Shown piece by piece: positions 8,878-17,564 of a stretch of DNA of 64,000 nt (positions are counted from its first letter, which is position 1; the number at the start of each line of letters is the position of its first letter). The stretch lies in assembly GCF_001658005.1 (NCBI RefSeq), contig NZ_CP015986.1:1923501-1987500 (forward strand), given 5' to 3'. The stretch comes from Sphingobium sp. EP60837 (GTDB taxonomy: Bacteria > Pseudomonadota > Alphaproteobacteria > Sphingomonadales > Sphingomonadaceae). Position numbers and translations under genes: made by a program. The notes under the pieces are model-generated. The model was not told the DNA's origin, did no database searches, and saw only the letters and a list, made by a program, of their open reading frames with translations.

Positions 8878-10005
8878 ATGCGCGCCGAAGCGCAGCAATA
8901 TATCGACCGCATCGATGCCGCGCTGGACCTGCTGCGGCGTTTTCTGGATTGGGACCGCGCGTTGCGCCGCCTGGACGAGCTGAATGCGCGTGTCGAGGAT
9001 CCGACGCTGTGGGACGACCAGAAAAAGGCGCAGGAAGTGATGCGCGAACGCACCCGGCTGGACGCCGCCATTGGTGCGACCCGCGCGATCGACAGCGAGA
9101 AGACCGACACCGCCGAACTTATCGAAATGGCCGATGCTGAAGGCGACGAGGATATGGTGAGCGAAGCCATCGCTTCGCTGAAGGCGCTCGCCGAGCGGGC
9201 CGATGAGGACAAGATCAAGGCGCTGCTGGCGGGTGAGGCCGACGCCAGCGACACCTATCTGGAAATCCACGCGGGCGCAGGCGGCACCGAGAGCCAGGAT
9301 TGGGCGGAGATGCTATCGCGCATGTACCGCCGCTGGGCCGAACGGCGCGGCTACAAGGTGGAGTTGGTAGACTATCAGGCGGGCGACCAAGCGGGCATCA
9401 AGTCCGCAACCTTCCTGTTCAAGGGCGAGAACGCCTATGGCTATGCCAAGACCGAAAGCGGCGTGCATCGCCTCGTCCGCATCAGCCCCTATGATAGTTC
9501 GGCGCGGCGGCACACGAGCTTTTCGTCGGTCTGGGTCTATCCGGTGATCGATGACAATATCGAGATCGAGGTCAATGAAGGCGACCTGAAGATCGATACC
9601 TATCGCGCATCGGGCGCGGGCGGGCAGCACGTCAACACGACCGATTCCGCCGTCCGCATCACTCATATTCCGTCGGGCATCATCGTCGCGTCGCAGAATG
9701 ACCGGTCGCAACACAAAAACCGCGCGACGGCGATGAACATGCTGAAGGCGCGGCTCTATGAGGCCGAGTTGCAGAAACGGGAAGCGGCGGCGTCCGGAGA
9801 ATATCAGGCCAAGACCGAGATCGGCTGGGGCCATCAGATCCGTTCCTATGTGCTTCAGCCCTATCAGCTGGTGAAGGACCTGCGCACAGGCGTCACCTCT
9901 ACCTCGCCTGACGATGTGTTGGACGGAGCGCTTGACCCCTTCATGGCCGCCGCGCTCAGCCAGAAGGTGACGGGCGAAAAGGTCGATGTGGAGGATGTCG
10001 ATTGA
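8878..10005 (+). CDS. prfB: Peptide chain release factor 2
   Basis: A 375-residue class I release factor that reads UGA and UAA and triggers peptidyl-tRNA hydrolysis. The GGQ catalytic loop is in SGAGGQHVNTTDSAVRI. The anticodon-like tripeptide, SPF in E. coli RF2, reads SPY here (RISPYDSSARRHTSF). The coding frame is continuous from ATG 8878, with no in-frame UGA near codon 26, so the programmed +1 frameshift of E. coli prfB is absent. The stop overlaps the next gene by one base (TGATG), suggesting coupling to the downstream methyltransferase-like gene. Confidence 0.95.
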   Translation: MRAEAQQYIDRIDAALDLLRRFLDWDRALRRLDELNARVEDPTLWDDQKKAQEVMRERTRLDAAIGATRAIDSEKTDTAELIEMADAEGDEDMVSEAIASLKALAERADEDKIKALLAGEADASDTYLEIHAGAGGTESQDWAEMLSRMYRRWAERRGYKVELVDYQAGDQAGIKSATFLFKGENAYGYAKTESGVHRLVRISPYDSSARRHTSFSSVWVYPVIDDNIEIEVNEGDLKIDTYRASGAGGQHVNTTDSAVRITHIPSGIIVASQNDRSQHKNRATAMNMLKARLYEAELQKREAAASGEYQAKTEIGWGHQIRSYVLQPYQLVKDLRTGVTSTSPDDVLDGALDPFMAAALSQKVTGEKVDVEDVD

Positions 10006-10739
10006 TGATGCGAGCGGCGCTGGCGGGATCACTGCTCCTGCTGGCGGGCTGTAGCCTGTTATCACCCGCCAAGGAGGATGACCGGCCAGCCGGCGCGCGC
10101 GATTTTCCTCGCGCCGACCGCCCGGTGGCTCCAATCGTATCGACCCGCTGGTCGAGCGAAGAAGCGCGCGACCGCGTCAACGAAGCCGACGACATCATGG
10201 ATCGTGCAGGTATTCGGCCCGGCATGACTGTGGCGGACATAGGCGCGGGCGAGGGCTACTACACCGTTCGCCTCGCCAACCGTGTGGGCGCCAAGGGCCG
10301 TGTGCTGGCGGAGGATATCATGCCCGAGGTGATCGAGGCGCTGTCCCGTCGCATCACCCGCGAGGACTGGCGCAATGTCAGCGTACGGCTGGGCGCGCCC
10401 GAGGATCCGAGGCTTCCAGAGAACAGCTTCGATCGCATCCTGATGGTCCATATGTATCATGAGATTGCCGAGCCCTACGCTTTCCTGTGGCATTTGAGCC
10501 CAGCGCTGAAGGCCGATGGCGAGTTGATCGTGGTCGATGCCAACCGTCCGACCCCGCAACATGGCACGCCGCCGCGCCTCCTGGTCTGCGAGCTGGCGGC
10601 AGTTGGCTTCCGACTGGAGGAGTTGATCCCCAAGCCAACGGCAGGCGGATATTTTGCCCGCTTCCGCCGGGTCGCCGCCCGGCCCGCGCCGGAGAGCATC
10701 GTCCCCTGTACGATAAAAGCGGAAACTAACGTAAATTAG
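10005..10739 (+). CDS. Class I SAM-methyltransferase-fold protein with lipoprotein signal
   Basis: A 244-residue protein that begins with a short hydrophobic helix ending in a lipobox (LLLLAGC, Cys at about residue 15), predicting export and lipidation. The rest is a Rossmann methyltransferase: motif I VADIGAGEGYYT, an acidic motif II near VLAEDIMPE, and a later strand FDRILMVHMYHE. SAM is cytoplasmic, so either the leader is a membrane anchor facing inwards or the domain no longer methylates. ATG at 10005 or 10008 could start it. It is close-coupled to prfB but is not the PrmC-type release-factor methylase, because no NPPY motif is visible. Confidence 0.78.
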   Translation: MMRAALAGSLLLLAGCSLLSPAKEDDRPAGARDFPRADRPVAPIVSTRWSSEEARDRVNEADDIMDRAGIRPGMTVADIGAGEGYYTVRLANRVGAKGRVLAEDIMPEVIEALSRRITREDWRNVSVRLGAPEDPRLPENSFDRILMVHMYHEIAEPYAFLWHLSPALKADGELIVVDANRPTPQHGTPPRLLVCELAAVGFRLEELIPKPTAGGYFARFRRVAARPAPESIVPCTIKAETNVN

Positions 10740-10846
10740 CGGGTTTCCTTGGACAAAAACGCGGCTAATGGGCCGTTAACCATGATCCTGTGGATCGCTT
10801 TGACCTTTTCGTGATTGAATGGCCCGTGGGAGAGGCTCGATATGAT

Positions 10847-11158
10847 ATGATCGACCAAAGCAGAAGCCCGGCGGCCAATGCGGAGCAGCGCCGGCACACG
10901 GCCCGGCACAAGATGTTCGGCCCGGTCACGTTGCGCGTCGGCAGCGCCGAGATGCGGGGCCATTTTCTCGACCTGTCCTCTTCTGGTGCGCTGGCCCATT
11001 GCGAAACGCCGCCTGTTGCAGGCGCCTATATATTCGTATCGGCGCTGGGGATGGAGGCAAGCGGCCGGGTGATGTGGGCGCGCGGCAAGCGGTTCGGCAT
11101 TCAGTTCAGCCAGCCTCTGTCGGAAGAGGCGGTGGAAAAGCTGATCAGCGGCGCATGA
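10847..11158 (+). CDS. PilZ-domain protein (c-di-GMP binding)
   Basis: A 103-residue single-domain protein. It has both PilZ c-di-GMP signatures: RxxxR (RHTAR, about residues 17-21) and DxSxxG (DLSSSGAL). These residues bind the dinucleotide in characterised PilZ proteins. ATG 10847 is preceded by GGGAGAGG about 11 bases upstream. A GTG at 10790 would extend it by 19 residues with less support. No effector domain is attached, so it probably works as an adaptor. A GGDEF diguanylate cyclase lies elsewhere in the window (34561-35760). Confidence 0.85.
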   Translation: MIDQSRSPAANAEQRRHTARHKMFGPVTLRVGSAEMRGHFLDLSSSGALAHCETPPVAGAYIFVSALGMEASGRVMWARGKRFGIQFSQPLSEEAVEKLISGA

Positions 11159-11161
11159 CGG

Positions 11162-11317
11162 TCAGCCGCGGCGGCGCCATTTCCTGAACAGCGATGCGCT
11201 GACGAGGCCGCCGCCGACCAGCGCTGCGATCACGCCGCCCGCCGAGGCGAGCGCCCAGGCGCCGGCCGCGAGCAGGCCGGTCAAAAAATCGACGATGATC
11301 AGCGTCAGATGAATCAT
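11162..11317 (-). CDS. Small membrane protein (51 aa), last gene of the telA/xpaC group
   Basis: The reverse strand from ATG 11317 to a TGA ending at 11162 encodes 51 residues: MIHLTLIIVDFLTGL, then a long hydrophobic Ala/Gly-rich stretch with Gly-zipper spacing (SAGGVIAALVGGGLVSA) and a basic tail FRKWRRRG. That is one or two membrane helices with a positive C-terminus in the cytosol. It starts 19 bases after the XpaC-like gene on the same strand. I do not recognise the family, and there is no good ribosome binding site, so this is a moderate call. Confidence 0.5.
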   Translation of the reverse strand: MIHLTLIIVDFLTGLLAAGAWALASAGGVIAALVGGGLVSASLFRKWRRRG

Positions 11318-11336
11318 GGGAGGGAGGACGGCTGGG

Positions 11337-12047
11337 CTAGCGGCCCAGTTCCTTCGCCTCCTGATATTTCAGTTCCAGAAAGCGGTTCTGCACCGCCAGC
11401 TTGTCTATGTCGCCGCTGGCCAGCGTCTCGCTGATCCGCGCCAGTTCGGTGTCGATGACGGTCAGCCCTTCGACCAGCTGCTGTTCGGGAATGCGGCCAT
11501 TGCGCTCTTCACGGCGGAGCGGGGCAGGGATGGACTCATAGCCGGTGACCAGTTCGGGCAGATGATCGGACAGCAGCTTGCGGATCTCCTGGGCGGCCGG
11601 TTCCTGATCGGTTAGCCGCTCAAGTTGCGGGGCGAGCGTCTCCAGCTTGACGCCGATGCTGTCGGCCAGCGTGAGCGCTGGCGGTGGCAACGCCTTGCGT
11701 TGATTGTCGAGCCAGATCTCGGTCTGAAGCGGGAGTGCGGGCAGGGGCGTCGCGGCGAGCGCGGCGGTCTTGACGCGCGGCTCGGTAGGAAGGGCGGCGA
11801 TCAGCAGCAGCGCTGCGATCATGATGCCGAGCGCGACCATCACGCCGGTGGTGCCGAGCGGCATGACGAAGCCGGCGGCGATGCTGGCGACCAAGACGGC
11901 TATCACGGTCCAGAAGGCATATTTGAGCTTCCGCATCAGCGCCGCGTTGCGCCTCTGCCGCGCACGGGCCGAAAGGCTCTGGCCGCGCTCGCTGTGGCGG
12001 CGCAGGACTGCCTCGGCGTCGGCAAGCACGCGGTCGGAGCGGGTCAT
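11337..12047 (-). CDS. XpaC-like (5-bromo-4-chloroindolyl phosphate hydrolysis) family membrane protein
   Basis: A 236-residue protein from ATG 12047 (MTRSDRVLADAEAVLRRH). It has a basic N-terminal region, two adjacent TM helices (WTVIAVLVASIAAGFVMPLG and MVALGIMIAALLLIAAL), then a soluble helical domain to the C-terminus. This layout and its place directly after telA match the XpaC family, which commonly accompanies TelA. An upstream in-frame ATG at 12170 would force translation through the palindromic repeat lying between the two genes, so I reject that extension. Function is unknown; a membrane-stress role is inferred from the TelA linkage. Confidence 0.75.
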   Translation of the reverse strand: MTRSDRVLADAEAVLRRHSERGQSLSARARQRRNAALMRKLKYAFWTVIAVLVASIAAGFVMPLGTTGVMVALGIMIAALLLIAALPTEPRVKTAALAATPLPALPLQTEIWLDNQRKALPPPALTLADSIGVKLETLAPQLERLTDQEPAAQEIRKLLSDHLPELVTGYESIPAPLRREERNGRIPEQQLVEGLTVIDTELARISETLASGDIDKLAVQNRFLELKYQEAKELGR

Positions 12048-12070
12048 GTGAACAATGTCTCCAGCTCTGC

Positions 12071-12133
12071 TCGTTTCGAGCGAAGACGAGAAACCTCGCG
12101 CATCCGTCTCTCGACTCTGCTCGAAACGAGCGG
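12071..12133. repeat. Inverted pair of family A-like repeats between telA and xpaC
   Basis: TCGTTTCGAGCGAAGACGAG (12071-12090) is followed by an inverted relative ending CTCGAAACGAGCGG (about 12120-12133). The CTCGTTTCGAG and CTCGAAACGAG cores can pair. It fills most of the gap between the telA stop and the preferred xpaC start. Confidence 0.6.
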
Positions 12134-12153
12134 GGGCCGGGAGTTTCTCATCT

Positions 12154-13371
12154 TCACCCCTCGACCGCACTTAAGAGAGGATTGTCGGCGCGGGCCTGGC
12201 TCGCCGCCTGGGCCTGACCCTCGGCGCGGGCGATATAGCCCTTCGACTTCTCCACCTCATTCGTCAGCGTGTTGACCGTAGTCTTCATATTCTCCAGCGC
12301 CTTCGCCTTGAAGCTGTCGATGCTGTCCATCGTGTCATAGATATTCTGGAAGGCGCGCTGGAGCGTTTCGATGGGGATGGTGCTGGACGCGGCCTGCTCA
12401 TGGATGGCGGCGGTCTGGTTCTTCAGCATCTCTCCAGTCGAATCGATCATGTTGGCGGTCGTTGTGTTGAGTGCGGTTATCTGCTCCAGCACCAGCTTTT
12501 GCCCAACGAGCGCCTGCGCCACGGTGACGGCGGTGCGCAGGGCCGCGACGGTAGTGGTGCTGGCGCGATCGACGCCCTTCACCAGTTCGACATTGTTCTT
12601 CTTGACGAGGTCGAGGGCCAGATAGCCCTGCACCGTCACCGCCATCTGCGTCAGCAGGTCCTGGGTTCGCTGGCGGATGTAGAAAAGCGCGCTCTCGCGG
12701 ATCGCCTTCGCCTTGGCGGGGTCGGAGGAGTCCAGCTCCAGCGCCTTCGCCTCCAGCCTGGCGTCGAGCGTCTTTGATATGTGGATCATCTGTTCCAGCC
12801 GGCCCATGGCGGCCCACATATTCTGCCGCTCGACATCGATCGCGGCATTGTCCTTGATCAGCACATCCTTGCCGCTGGCGAGCGAACCAAGGATCGAATT
12901 GATGTGGCCCTGCGCGCTTTTGTAGCTGTCGAAATAATCGCGCATCTTGTTGCCGAAGGGGATCAGGCCGAACAGCTTCTTGGGCGCAAGCAGGCTGTCG
13001 CGCTTGCCGGGGTCGAGATCCTCGACGGTGCGGCGCAGCTGCGCCAGGTCGGCGCCGACTTTGTTGTCGCTATCCATCGCCCGCACCGGCCGGTCGAGGA
13101 AGCGGTTGGAATGCCCAGCGGCCTCGGCAATCTCCTTGCGGCCCATGTTGGTGAGCTGATCGACGCGCTGCCCAAATTCGGGAGAGTTGGCGTCCTGCGC
13201 GACCAGATCGTCGATGAAGGCATCGACCTTCTCGTCCAGCTTGGAGCGTTTTTCATCGTCCAGCGGCACCAGCCCTGCCGCCTTGTCTGGCGCGACGGGC
13301 GGCACCGGATCGGGCGGCGTCAGGTTGAGCGGATCGGCGGTAGTCGTCGTGCTGGACGCGGTGCTGGCCAT
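12154..13371 (-). CDS. telA: Toxic anion resistance protein, TelA family
   Basis: A 405-residue, largely helical protein of the TelA (tellurite and other toxic anion resistance) family. Hallmarks are a Pro-rich N-terminus, the FGLIPFGNKMRDYFDSYKSAQGHINSIL segment (about residues 135-165), long coiled-coil helices, and the conserved C-terminal part with DSIDSFKAKALENMKTTVNTL. Its biochemical role is not settled; family members are linked to envelope stress and tellurite or antibiotic tolerance. It heads a minus-strand group with the XpaC-like and small membrane proteins. A perfect 22-bp palindrome lies 16-37 bases upstream of its ATG and probably holds its operator or promoter. Confidence 0.88.
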   Translation of the reverse strand: MASTASSTTTTADPLNLTPPDPVPPVAPDKAAGLVPLDDEKRSKLDEKVDAFIDDLVAQDANSPEFGQRVDQLTNMGRKEIAEAAGHSNRFLDRPVRAMDSDNKVGADLAQLRRTVEDLDPGKRDSLLAPKKLFGLIPFGNKMRDYFDSYKSAQGHINSILGSLASGKDVLIKDNAAIDVERQNMWAAMGRLEQMIHISKTLDARLEAKALELDSSDPAKAKAIRESALFYIRQRTQDLLTQMAVTVQGYLALDLVKKNNVELVKGVDRASTTTVAALRTAVTVAQALVGQKLVLEQITALNTTTANMIDSTGEMLKNQTAAIHEQAASSTIPIETLQRAFQNIYDTMDSIDSFKAKALENMKTTVNTLTNEVEKSKGYIARAEGQAQAASQARADNPLLSAVEG

Positions 13372-13386
13372 AACGTCTCCTTCGAG

Positions 13387-13408
13387 CTGTTATATGTGAC
13401 TATAACAG
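13387..13408. promoter_or_regulatory. 22-bp palindrome upstream of telA
   Basis: CTGTTATA-TGTGAC-TATAACAG has perfect 8-base arms. It sits 16-37 bases before the telA ATG (minus strand), and TATAAC or TATATG within it could double as a -10 element. Position and symmetry suggest a dimeric repressor site; the regulator is unknown. The remaining ~160 bases up to typA hold no gene that I can see. Confidence 0.5.
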
Positions 13409-13567
13409 TTGCGCTTCAATCCGGAATATGGCCGTCTGTTCCGGCCGATGCAATTGTGCGGCAAGCCGTGCCGCCTTGCCGCAACGCGTCATTTCCTGTA
13501 GGGGCGCGCGCGATACTCTGGTCAGGCGCGGTGCCTGCCGGGAAAACCGACATCCCAAAGGCAAGAC

Positions 13568-15388
13568 ATGTCCCTGCGTAATATCGCGATCATCGCGCAC
13601 GTCGATCACGGCAAGACCACGCTCGTCGATCAGCTGTTCCGCCAGTCCGGCACCTTCCGCGACAACCAGCGCGTCGAGGAACGCGCCATGGACTCGAACG
13701 ACCTGGAAAAGGAGCGCGGCATCACCATCCTGGCGAAGCCGACCTCGGTCGAATGGAACGGCGTCCGCATCAACATCGTCGATACCCCCGGCCACGCCGA
13801 CTTCGGCGGCGAGGTGGAGCGCATCCTCTCCATGGTCGATGGCGTCATCCTGCTGGTCGATTCGTCGGAAGGCGCGATGCCGCAGACGAAATTCGTGACC
13901 GGCAAGGCGCTCGCGCTGGGCCTGAAGCCCATCGTCGTCGTCAACAAGATCGACCGTCCGGACGAGCGCATCCAGGAAGTGCTGGACGAGGTGTTCGACC
14001 TGTTCGTCACGCTCGACGCGACCGACGAACAGCTGGACTTCCCCGTGCTCTATGCTTCGGGCCGCAACGGCTATGCCAATGACGATCCGAGCCTGCGCTC
14101 GGGTACGCTGGAGCCGATGTTCCAGAAGATCGTCGATCATGTGCCGCCGCCGTCGCTGGACCAGGACGCGCCGTTCAGCTTCCTCGTGACGCTGCTCGAC
14201 CGCGACAATTTCCTCGGTCGCATCCTGACCGGCCGCGTTCAGTCCGGCACGGTCAAGGTCAACCAGCCGATCCATGCCCTCGACATGGACGGCAATGTGA
14301 TCGAAACCGGCCGCGCGTCGAAGATCATGTCGTTCCGCGGCCTCGACCGCGTTCCGGTGGAAGAGGCGAAGGCAGGCGACATCATCAGCCTTGCGGGCCT
14401 CACCGTCGCGACCGTCGCCAACACCATCTGCGATACGTTGGTCAGCACGCCGATCCAGGCGCAGCCGATCGATCCGCCGACCCTGTCGATGCGCTTTGCC
14501 GTCAATGATTCGCCGATGGCGGGCCGCGAAGGCAGCAAGGTGACGAGCCGCATGATCCGCGACCGTCTGGCCCGCGAAGCCGAATCGAACGTGGCGATCA
14601 AGGTGACCGAGAGCGACGACAAGGACAGCTTCGAGGTGGCCGGGCGCGGTGAATTGCAGCTGGGCGTGCTCATCGAAACCATGCGCCGCGAAGGCTTTGA
14701 ACTCGGCATCTCGCGCCCGCGCGTGCTGTTCGGTGAGGACGAGAATGGCAACAAGACCGAGCCTTATGAAATCGTAGTGATCGATGTGGACGATGAATTT
14801 TCCGGCACGGTCGTCGACAAGATGAACATCCGCAAGGCCGAGATGACCGACATGCGTCCCTCGGGCGGCGGCAAGACCCGCATCACCTTCTCCGCGCCGT
14901 CGCGCGGCCTGATCGGCTATCATGGCGAATTCCTGTCCGACACGCGCGGCACAGGGATCATGAACCGGCTGTTCGAGAAATATGGCCCGCACAAGGGCAA
15001 GATCGAAGGCCGCAAGAATGGCGTGCTGATCTCCAACGGATCGGGCGAGGCCAATGCCTATGCGCTGGGCCCGCTGGAAGAGCGCGGCGTCCTGATGGTC
15101 GGCGTGGGCGAAGCGCTCTACGAAGGCATGATCATCGGTGAGAACGCCAAGCCGGAAGATCTGGAAGTCAATCCGATGAAGTCGAAGGCGCTGACCAACT
15201 TCCGCGCAAGCGGCAAGGATGACAGCATCCGCCTGACCCCGCCGCGCAAGCTGACGCTGGAACAGGCGATCGCCTATATCGACGATGATGAAATGGTTGA
15301 GGTGACGCCCAAGACGATCCGTCTGCGCAAGCGCTATCTCGACCCCAACGAGCGCAAGCGCATGTCGCGCGCCAAGGCGGCTGCTTGA
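13568..15388 (+). CDS. typA: Translational GTPase TypA/BipA
   Basis: A 606-residue ribosome-associated GTPase that helps 50S assembly and stress or cold adaptation. The G-domain motifs are in order: G1 AHVDHGKTT (near residue 10), G2 RGITI, G3 DTPGHADF and G4 NKID. The EF-G-like domains and the BipA-specific C-terminal region follow ([31 protein letters not shown]). An AAAGGCAAG stretch just before the ATG can serve as ribosome binding site. A Rho-independent terminator follows seven bases after the stop, so the gene is a single transcription unit. Confidence 0.96.
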   Translation: MSLRNIAIIAHVDHGKTTLVDQLFRQSGTFRDNQRVEERAMDSNDLEKERGITILAKPTSVEWNGVRINIVDTPGHADFGGEVERILSMVDGVILLVDSSEGAMPQTKFVTGKALALGLKPIVVVNKIDRPDERIQEVLDEVFDLFVTLDATDEQLDFPVLYASGRNGYANDDPSLRSGTLEPMFQKIVDHVPPPSLDQDAPFSFLVTLLDRDNFLGRILTGRVQSGTVKVNQPIHALDMDGNVIETGRASKIMSFRGLDRVPVEEAKAGDIISLAGLTVATVANTICDTLVSTPIQAQPIDPPTLSMRFAVNDSPMAGREGSKVTSRMIRDRLAREAESNVAIKVTESDDKDSFEVAGRGELQLGVLIETMRREGFELGISRPRVLFGEDENGNKTEPYEIVVIDVDDEFSGTVVDKMNIRKAEMTDMRPSGGGKTRITFSAPSRGLIGYHGEFLSDTRGTGIMNRLFEKYGPHKGKIEGRKNGVLISNGSGEANAYALGPLEERGVLMVGVGEALYEGMIIGENAKPEDLEVNPMKSKALTNFRASGKDDSIRLTPPRKLTLEQAIAYIDDDEMVEVTPKTIRLRKRYLDPNERKRMSRAKAAA

Positions 15389-15394
15389 TGCATG

Positions 15395-15429
15395 AGGCCG
15401 GTGTCGAAGGACACCGGCCTTTTTCTTTT
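15395..15429 (+). terminator. Rho-independent terminator of typA
   Basis: A perfect 11-bp stem, AGGCCGGTGTC (15395-15405) with GACACCGGCCT (15410-15420), closes a GAAG tetraloop. TTTTCTTTT follows. It is the clearest intrinsic terminator in the window. Confidence 0.95.
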
Positions 15430-15552
15430 GGGATGTGGGGACTGCGTGGCGCGGGGGGAGAAGCTGGGCCGGGATGACAAGCCATCCCGATAACGGAGAC
15501 CCTACCATAGGTTTATCAATTAAGTTATAGTTAGCCTATGGGGGAGAAACTT

Positions 15553-16590
15553 ATGTTCGCGCTGGCGGCGTTGCTGTCGGCTATCACCGGCTTGGCTCCG
15601 GCGCTTGCTCAATCGCCGCGGCCTGGCTCCTTGGAAACCTACAAGGACTGGACCATCGGCTGCGACAATCGCGCCCGATGCGAAGCCGTGTCGCTGCTTC
15701 CGGAAGGCGGCGATTGGCCGGATGCGCCGGTAACGCTTGGCCTCCGGCGCGACGCCGGCGGGGCGGCTGAACCCGAAATATGGCTGAGCCGCGATGCCAA
15801 GGGGCGGGAAGAGCTGAGCTTTTTCGTCGATGGCCGCAAGATCGCCAGCGCCGCGAGCCGGGATGGAGAGGCTGCGCTTCAGGGGCCGCAGGCGGCTGCG
15901 CTTGCCGTCGCGATGACGCGCGGCGCGAAGCTGGAGGTGCGCTCGGCTGGCGGTCTGATCGCGCAGCCTTCGCTCGCGGGAGCGGCGGCGGCAATGCGCT
16001 ATATGGATGCGCGGCAAGGGCGCGCGGGCACGATGGCGGCGCTGGTGGCCACTGGGCCGCAGAGCCCTAGCGCGGTGCGTGCCGCTCCGCCGCTTGCGTC
16101 GATCCGCCGTGCGCTGATCCCTGCGGGGGCCGCGCCGGTCACGCTATGGCGTGAAGAGTTGGCGGCATTGGGCAAGTTTACGGCTTGCGCCGACGAGATG
16201 CGCGACGCGTCGCCGCCCGACCTTTATCGGCTGTCGAAAAGCGAAACGCTGGTGCTCGTCCCCTGTGGAGCGGGCGCCTATAATTTCTCCGCCGTGCCGG
16301 TCATCGCCACCGGCATTCCAGGCCGGCGCAGCTTCCGCTTCGCCAGCTTCGACTATCAACCGGGATGGAGCGAGGATGCGGCGCATCCGGTGCTGGTCAA
16401 CGCGTCATGGTCGCCGGAAAGCTCGTCGCTTGAAAGCCATGCCAAGGGCAGGGGCCTGGGCGATTGCGGTAGCAGCGAATCCTATGTGTGGGATGGCGTG
16501 CGCTTCCGCCTGGCGGAGGCGAGCGCCATGGCGGAATGCCGTGGTGCCTGGCATTGGATAACCACTTGGTCGGCCAAGGTGGTGGACTGA
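15553..16590 (+). CDS. DUF1176 periplasmic protein
   Basis: A 345-residue exported protein of unknown function. I start it at ATG 15553: GGGGGAG lies eight bases upstream and the signal peptide MFALAALLSAITGLAPALAQ begins there; the ATG at 15538 overlaps that ribosome binding site. The body matches DUF1176: an opening YKDWTIGCDNRARCEA, paired cysteines (also TACADEM, VPCGAG, GDCG, AECRGAW) suggesting periplasmic disulfides, and a closing YVWDGVRFRLAEA repeat-like segment. It stands between the typA terminator and the convergent egtD, so it is likely monocistronic. Confidence 0.82.
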   Translation: MFALAALLSAITGLAPALAQSPRPGSLETYKDWTIGCDNRARCEAVSLLPEGGDWPDAPVTLGLRRDAGGAAEPEIWLSRDAKGREELSFFVDGRKIASAASRDGEAALQGPQAAALAVAMTRGAKLEVRSAGGLIAQPSLAGAAAAMRYMDARQGRAGTMAALVATGPQSPSAVRAAPPLASIRRALIPAGAAPVTLWREELAALGKFTACADEMRDASPPDLYRLSKSETLVLVPCGAGAYNFSAVPVIATGIPGRRSFRFASFDYQPGWSEDAAHPVLVNASWSPESSSLESHAKGRGLGDCGSSESYVWDGVRFRLAEASAMAECRGAWHWITTWSAKVVD

Positions 16591-16601
16591 AGCCAGGGGG
16601 A

Positions 16602-17561
16602 TCAGGCGGCCGAGGTGAGGATCAGCGAGAATAAGCCTTCGTCATCCGACCATTGACGCGTGGGTTCCCATCCGCCCGCACGTAACAGCAGCCTTTCGTC
16701 GCGCTGCCCATATTTGTGGCTGCTCTCGGTATGGATCGTCTCCCCCGCTGCCATGTCGAAGCAGTAGCCGGCGACATGGAAATGGAGTGGCCGTAGCGCC
16801 TCCAAATGCATTTCGATCCGCGCCTTGTCGTCGTTCCAGACCGCCCGGTGCGCGAAGGCTTCCAGCGGCAGGTCTCCCTGCAACTCGCGATTGATGCGGG
16901 TGAGGAGGTTGAGGTTGAAGGCGGAGGTGACGCCAGCGGCATCATCATAGGCGGAGACCAGCCGGGCGGGGTCCTTGATCCGGTCCATGCCGATCAGCAG
17001 CATTGCTTCCTCCCCCAGCAGGCGGCGCATGGCCCTTAAAAGATCGACCGCGCCCGCAGGCTCCAGATTGCCGATGGTCGATCCTGGGAAGAAGCCAAGG
17101 CGCGGCAGCCCGTGGATCGCCGCGGGGAGGGAAAGGTCGGCGTTAAAGTCGCCCACCAAGGGCAGCACCGGCAGGCAGGGAAAGGCGGCGGCGAGCGCAG
17201 CGCTGCTCGCATGCAGAAAATCGCCGCTGATGTCGATCGGCACATAGGCGGCGGGGTCTATTGCGCGCAGCAGGTGCGGCGTCTTGCGCGCGCTGCCTGC
17301 GCCGAATTCGATGACCGCGCGGCCAGGGCCGATAGCCTCTGCAAAGTCGGGGCCGTGACGCTGCAGCAGGCGGGTTTCGGTGCGGGTGGGATAATATTCG
17401 GGCAGGTCGGCAATGGCTTCGAACAGTTCAGAACCGCGCTGATCGTAGAACCAGATGGGCGGCGTCGCCTTGGGAAAGCGGGACAGCCCCTCCACTATGT
17501 CGCGGCAAAATGCCGGGTCGGCGGCAGGCGCGGTCGATAGCGGTTCTCGGGTCAGCAGCAT
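16602..17561 (-). CDS. egtD: L-histidine N-alpha-methyltransferase EgtD
   Basis: A 319-residue SAM-dependent enzyme that trimethylates histidine to hercynine, the first step of ergothioneine synthesis. Family marks: PKATPPIWFYDQRGSELFEAI, YYPTRTETRLL, the SAM-binding EFGAGSARKTPHLL, and FFPGSTIGNLEPA. The C-terminal IHTESSHKY motif is involved in histidine binding. It lies three bases after egtB on the same strand, giving a two-gene egtBD unit. Neither egtC (amidohydrolase) nor egtA is adjacent; a PLP lyase would be needed elsewhere. Confidence 0.92.
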   Translation of the reverse strand: MLLTREPLSTAPAADPAFCRDIVEGLSRFPKATPPIWFYDQRGSELFEAIADLPEYYPTRTETRLLQRHGPDFAEAIGPGRAVIEFGAGSARKTPHLLRAIDPAAYVPIDISGDFLHASSAALAAAFPCLPVLPLVGDFNADLSLPAAIHGLPRLGFFPGSTIGNLEPAGAVDLLRAMRRLLGEEAMLLIGMDRIKDPARLVSAYDDAAGVTSAFNLNLLTRINRELQGDLPLEAFAHRAVWNDDKARIEMHLEALRPLHFHVAGYCFDMAAGETIHTESSHKYGQRDERLLLRAGGWEPTRQWSDDEGLFSLILTSAA

Positions 17562-17564
17562 CCG

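Noticed and set aside
8878..9000. Programmed +1 frameshift in prfB.
   Set aside because: The frame is continuous, with no UGA and no upstream slippery site.
10736..10999. An 87-residue minus-strand frame opposite the PilZ gene.
   Set aside because: No ribosome binding site or domain; it overlaps a well-supported PilZ gene.
13400..15508. A 702-residue open frame antisense to typA.
   Set aside because: It is a codon-bias shadow of a highly expressed high-GC gene; the protein has no recognisable domain, while the plus strand encodes complete TypA.
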